From: Verrucomicrobiota bacterium
GTDB lineage: Bacteria > Verrucomicrobiota > Verrucomicrobiia > Limisphaerales > BJHT01
DNA: 36,795 nucleotides
Direction of reading: 5' to 3'
Assembly: GCA_014193395.1 (NCBI GenBank)
Contig: BJHT01000033.1
Span: 1 to 36,795 of the forward strand
The notes beneath the pieces were generated by a model. That model ran no database searches and had not been told where the DNA came from. It was given only the letters and a program-made list of their open reading frames with translations. Positions 36,105 through 36,795 of the stretch are shown here, one piece after another. Each line of letters starts with the position of its first letter. Positions within the stretch are counted from its first letter, which is position 1. Made by a program: the position numbers and the translations under genes.

Positions 36105-36795
36105 ATGCCTTCACTCAAGCGCCGCCCCGGGAGCCCCTACTGGGTTGCCTGCTACACCAAAGCCAACGGCGAACGAACCCAGGTCAGCACGAAGCAGAAA
36201 GCCCGCGATGCCGCGTTGAAGTTTCTTCATTCCCTGGTCGATGCCGAGGACCACGCCCGGCGCGGTACAATTACCGAAGCCAAGGCGCGCCAGATGATCA
36301 GCGACATCGTGGAGCGCGTTTCCGGAGAATCCTTGCAGTTCTACACCGCCGAAACGTGGTTCCGTGAATGGGTGGCGGGCAAGGGCCAGACCAAGAGCGA
36401 AGGCACGCACTTGCGCTACGCTCACGTGATCGAAGGCTATCTCGCTCATCTGGGCAAGCGGGCGCAACTGAACCTCCAGCATCTCACGCCCAAGGACGTT
36501 TCCGCCTTCCGCGCAAAAGAACTGGCAGCAGGCAAATCCGCAAAGACGGCCAACCTTGCCGTGAAGACGATCAGCGCAGGATTCAACGCGGCCTTGCGAC
36601 AAGGCTATATCACGAGCAATCCGGCACGGGCCTTGGACAGCCTGCAACACACGGCAGCGGTGAAGGGGATGTTCACCCAGGAACAAGTCGAGGCTTTGCT
36701 GGCAGTCGCACCACCAGACTGGCGTGGGGCGATCTTGTTCGCCTATTACAGTGGTGCGCGGCTGCAGGACGTGGCCAACATGCGGTTGAGCGCGA
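36105..36795 (+). CDS. Tyrosine recombinase/phage integrase (partial)
   Basis: From ATG 36105 the frame is open to the window end (230 codons). The start is MPSLKRRPGSPYWVACYTK, a DNA-contacting AP2-like arm domain. A core-binding (SAM-like) domain follows at about 90-185 with LRYAHVIEGYLAHLGKRAQ and TANLAVKTISAGFNAAL. The catalytic domain begins with FTQEQVEALLAVAP, and AYYSGARLQDVANMRL contains the first catalytic Arg. The rest, including His-x-x-Arg and Tyr, lies beyond the window. It sits 104 bp inside a tRNA 3' fragment, so it probably integrates its element into a tRNA gene. Confidence 0.9.
   Translation, partial: MPSLKRRPGSPYWVACYTKANGERTQVSTKQKARDAALKFLHSLVDAEDHARRGTITEAKARQMISDIVERVSGESLQFYTAETWFREWVAGKGQTKSEGTHLRYAHVIEGYLAHLGKRAQLNLQHLTPKDVSAFRAKELAAGKSAKTANLAVKTISAGFNAALRQGYITSNPARALDSLQHTAAVKGMFTQEQVEALLAVAPPDWRGAILFAYYSGARLQDVANMRLSA

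Overview
The window is GC-rich chromosomal DNA that most likely comes from a member of the Verrucomicrobiota, perhaps Limisphaerales/Pedosphaera-like. The evidence is the gene content: a secreted sulfatase, a DUF6807 (PmoA-like) protein, a very large Planctomycetes/Verrucomicrobia-type cytochrome (PSD1/DUF1549/DUF1553), a DUF3106 protein beside an ECF sigma factor, and intergenic regions full of dispersed palindromes and short tandem repeats. The lineage is inferred; the window has no rRNA gene or other marker to confirm it.

Left part (1-5.9 kb): the start of an unidentified minus-strand gene at the edge, a sulfatase, a four-helix membrane protein, a secreted DUF6807 protein and a small lipoprotein. 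These genes are loosely spaced. Two similar dyads lie upstream of the edge gene and of the DUF6807 gene.

Middle, minus strand (5.9-11.7 kb): tyrA, aroA, a divergent cytidylate kinase paralogue, a canonical cytidylate kinase and plsC. This resembles the aromatic/nucleotide/lipid cluster seen in many bacteria, but with cmk duplicated in tandem. Repeats fill the gaps: a 340-bp nested inverted repeat, and a 0.9-kb array of 257-bp units bounded by a 27-bp inverted repeat. An ECF sigma / membrane anti-sigma-like / DUF3106 operon follows (12-14.3 kb). leuA follows on the plus strand, preceded by what looks like a complete leucine attenuator: promoter, near-leaderless Leu-rich leader peptide, antiterminator pairing and intrinsic terminator.

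Right part (16.5-35.9 kb): a nucleotidyltransferase-like gene translationally coupled to a small basic protein; a 1679-residue secreted papain-like protein with Ig-like and PPC repeats; two VapBC-type toxin-antitoxin modules, the first with a frameshifted toxin; a lipoprotein joining a beta-propeller to a phosphoesterase domain; glcD; the PSD1 cytochrome; a cluster of seven palindromes; and a beta-propeller/metallo-beta-lactamase fusion whose signal peptide region holds a 59-nt poly-C run.

Right edge (35.95 kb onward): a 3' fragment of a tRNA gene, probably tRNA-Leu, lies next to a tyrosine recombinase gene that runs off the window. I read this as the left boundary of an integrated element. 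The most interesting signals are the leucine attenuator, the tandem cmk pair with lost substrate-binding residues, the 257-bp repeat array and the tRNA-associated element boundary.
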